43,034 bases of DNA, taken from a virus. Shown in pieces: positions 42,917 to 43,034 of the stretch; the stretch's first letter is position 1; each line of letters opens with the position of its first letter. Under the pieces are notes generated by a model, which ran no database searches, was not told where the DNA came from, and saw only the letters and a program-made list of their open reading frames with translations. The stretch is from positions 1 to 43,034 of the IMG/VR virus record IMGVR_UViG_3300044627_004278, one strand, 5' to 3'. The translations under genes were made by a program, and so were the position numbers.

Positions 42917-43034
42917 ATGACACCACTCAACAACATCCCCAACCGTACCGCCACCTGCCTCATGCTCATCGGTTCGATTCGTGAGGCCAGCGAAAACCTC
43001 GCGTTCACCAAGTCCGTCCCGGAAGAAACGAATG
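42917..43034 (+). CDS. Early gene M: start of a small protein (3' end outside window)
   Basis: Only the first 39 codons are in the window: MTPLNNIPNRTATCLM, then LIGSIREASENLAFTKSVPEE. The reading frame is open to the edge. The start is supported by TACAAT six bases upstream and by the shared ATGACACCACTC opening with gene L. The visible part looks helical after residue 12. No function can be named from this fragment. Confidence 0.65.
   Translation, partial: MTPLNNIPNRTATCLMLIGSIREASENLAFTKSVPEETN

Noticed and set aside
42702-42920. 72-codon open frame crossing the terminator and tagged promoter after gene L
   Set aside because: It runs through the hairpin, T tract, two promoters and the gene M start. 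It is a shadow of non-coding repeat sequence.
1-43034. tRNA genes, integrase, insertion sequences or attachment sites
   Set aside because: No cloverleaf-like sequence, recombinase or transposase motif, or flanking direct repeats were seen by eye. A covariance search could still reveal a diverged tRNA.

Overview
The window reads as part of the genome of a T4-like myovirus (contractile-tailed dsDNA phage). The evidence is an ordered block of T4-type virion genes: prohead protease gp21, portal gp20, tail tube gp19, sheath gp18, terminase gp17/gp16, neck proteins gp15/gp14/gp13, and baseplate proteins related to gp6, gp25, gp53, gp48/54 and gp26. It also has gp32-like, gp33-like and gp4-like genes and late promoters of the NTAAATA type. 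The host cannot be fixed from sequence. It should recognise TTGACA/TATAAT promoters, and the phage carries glycan-modifying genes. No tRNA, CRISPR array, integrase or insertion sequence was seen.

Layout. (1) 1-16.6 kb, minus strand, AT-rich: head, DNA packaging, neck, tail and baseplate. (2) 16.6-22.6 kb, mostly plus: gp4-like nuclease, a third tail-tube paralogue, a gp26-like assembly protein with an evident -1 frameshift extension, and structural proteins; gp32-like and gp33-like genes lie on the minus strand between them. (3) 22.6-24.9 kb: small regulatory and accessory genes, including a winged-helix-like protein, an HExxH protease and a ferritin-like small protein. (4) 24.9-30.7 kb, minus: a 1272-residue cysteine-rich virion or adhesin protein and smaller structural proteins. 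(5) 30.7-36.4 kb, minus: deaminase, GT25 glycosyltransferase, TPR protein, GH130-like protein, GMP reductase and small unknowns. (6) 36.4-37.4 kb: palindrome-rich spacer, HNH protein, a tiny membrane protein and a G-rich stretch. (7) 37.4-43.0 kb: an abrupt switch to GC-rich DNA carrying at least 13 very short genes, nearly all with their own strong sigma70-type promoter.

The most unusual feature is how expression is organised. In region 7, ten genes share TTGACA-N17(18)-TANNNT-exactly 6 nt-ATG, which puts the transcription start on or next to the A of the ATG, so the mRNAs should be leaderless. Eleven further promoters carry a conserved CTACTTGGT tag directly after the -10 box. Some act as second, distal promoters of the same genes, and others point against neighbouring genes. 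The late genes show a parallel design: NTAAATA followed by 5-6 nt and ATG for gp13, gp25, the gp48/54-like gene, the gp4-like gene and two tiny genes. Leaderless initiation therefore appears to be a general strategy here, used alongside ordinary Shine-Dalgarno genes.

The AT-rich late and GC-rich early halves probably belong to one replicon. A DUF2693-like family occurs in both, a NTAAATA-N6-ATG gene sits beside the junction, and the same GGAGAC ribosome-binding sequence recurs on both sides.
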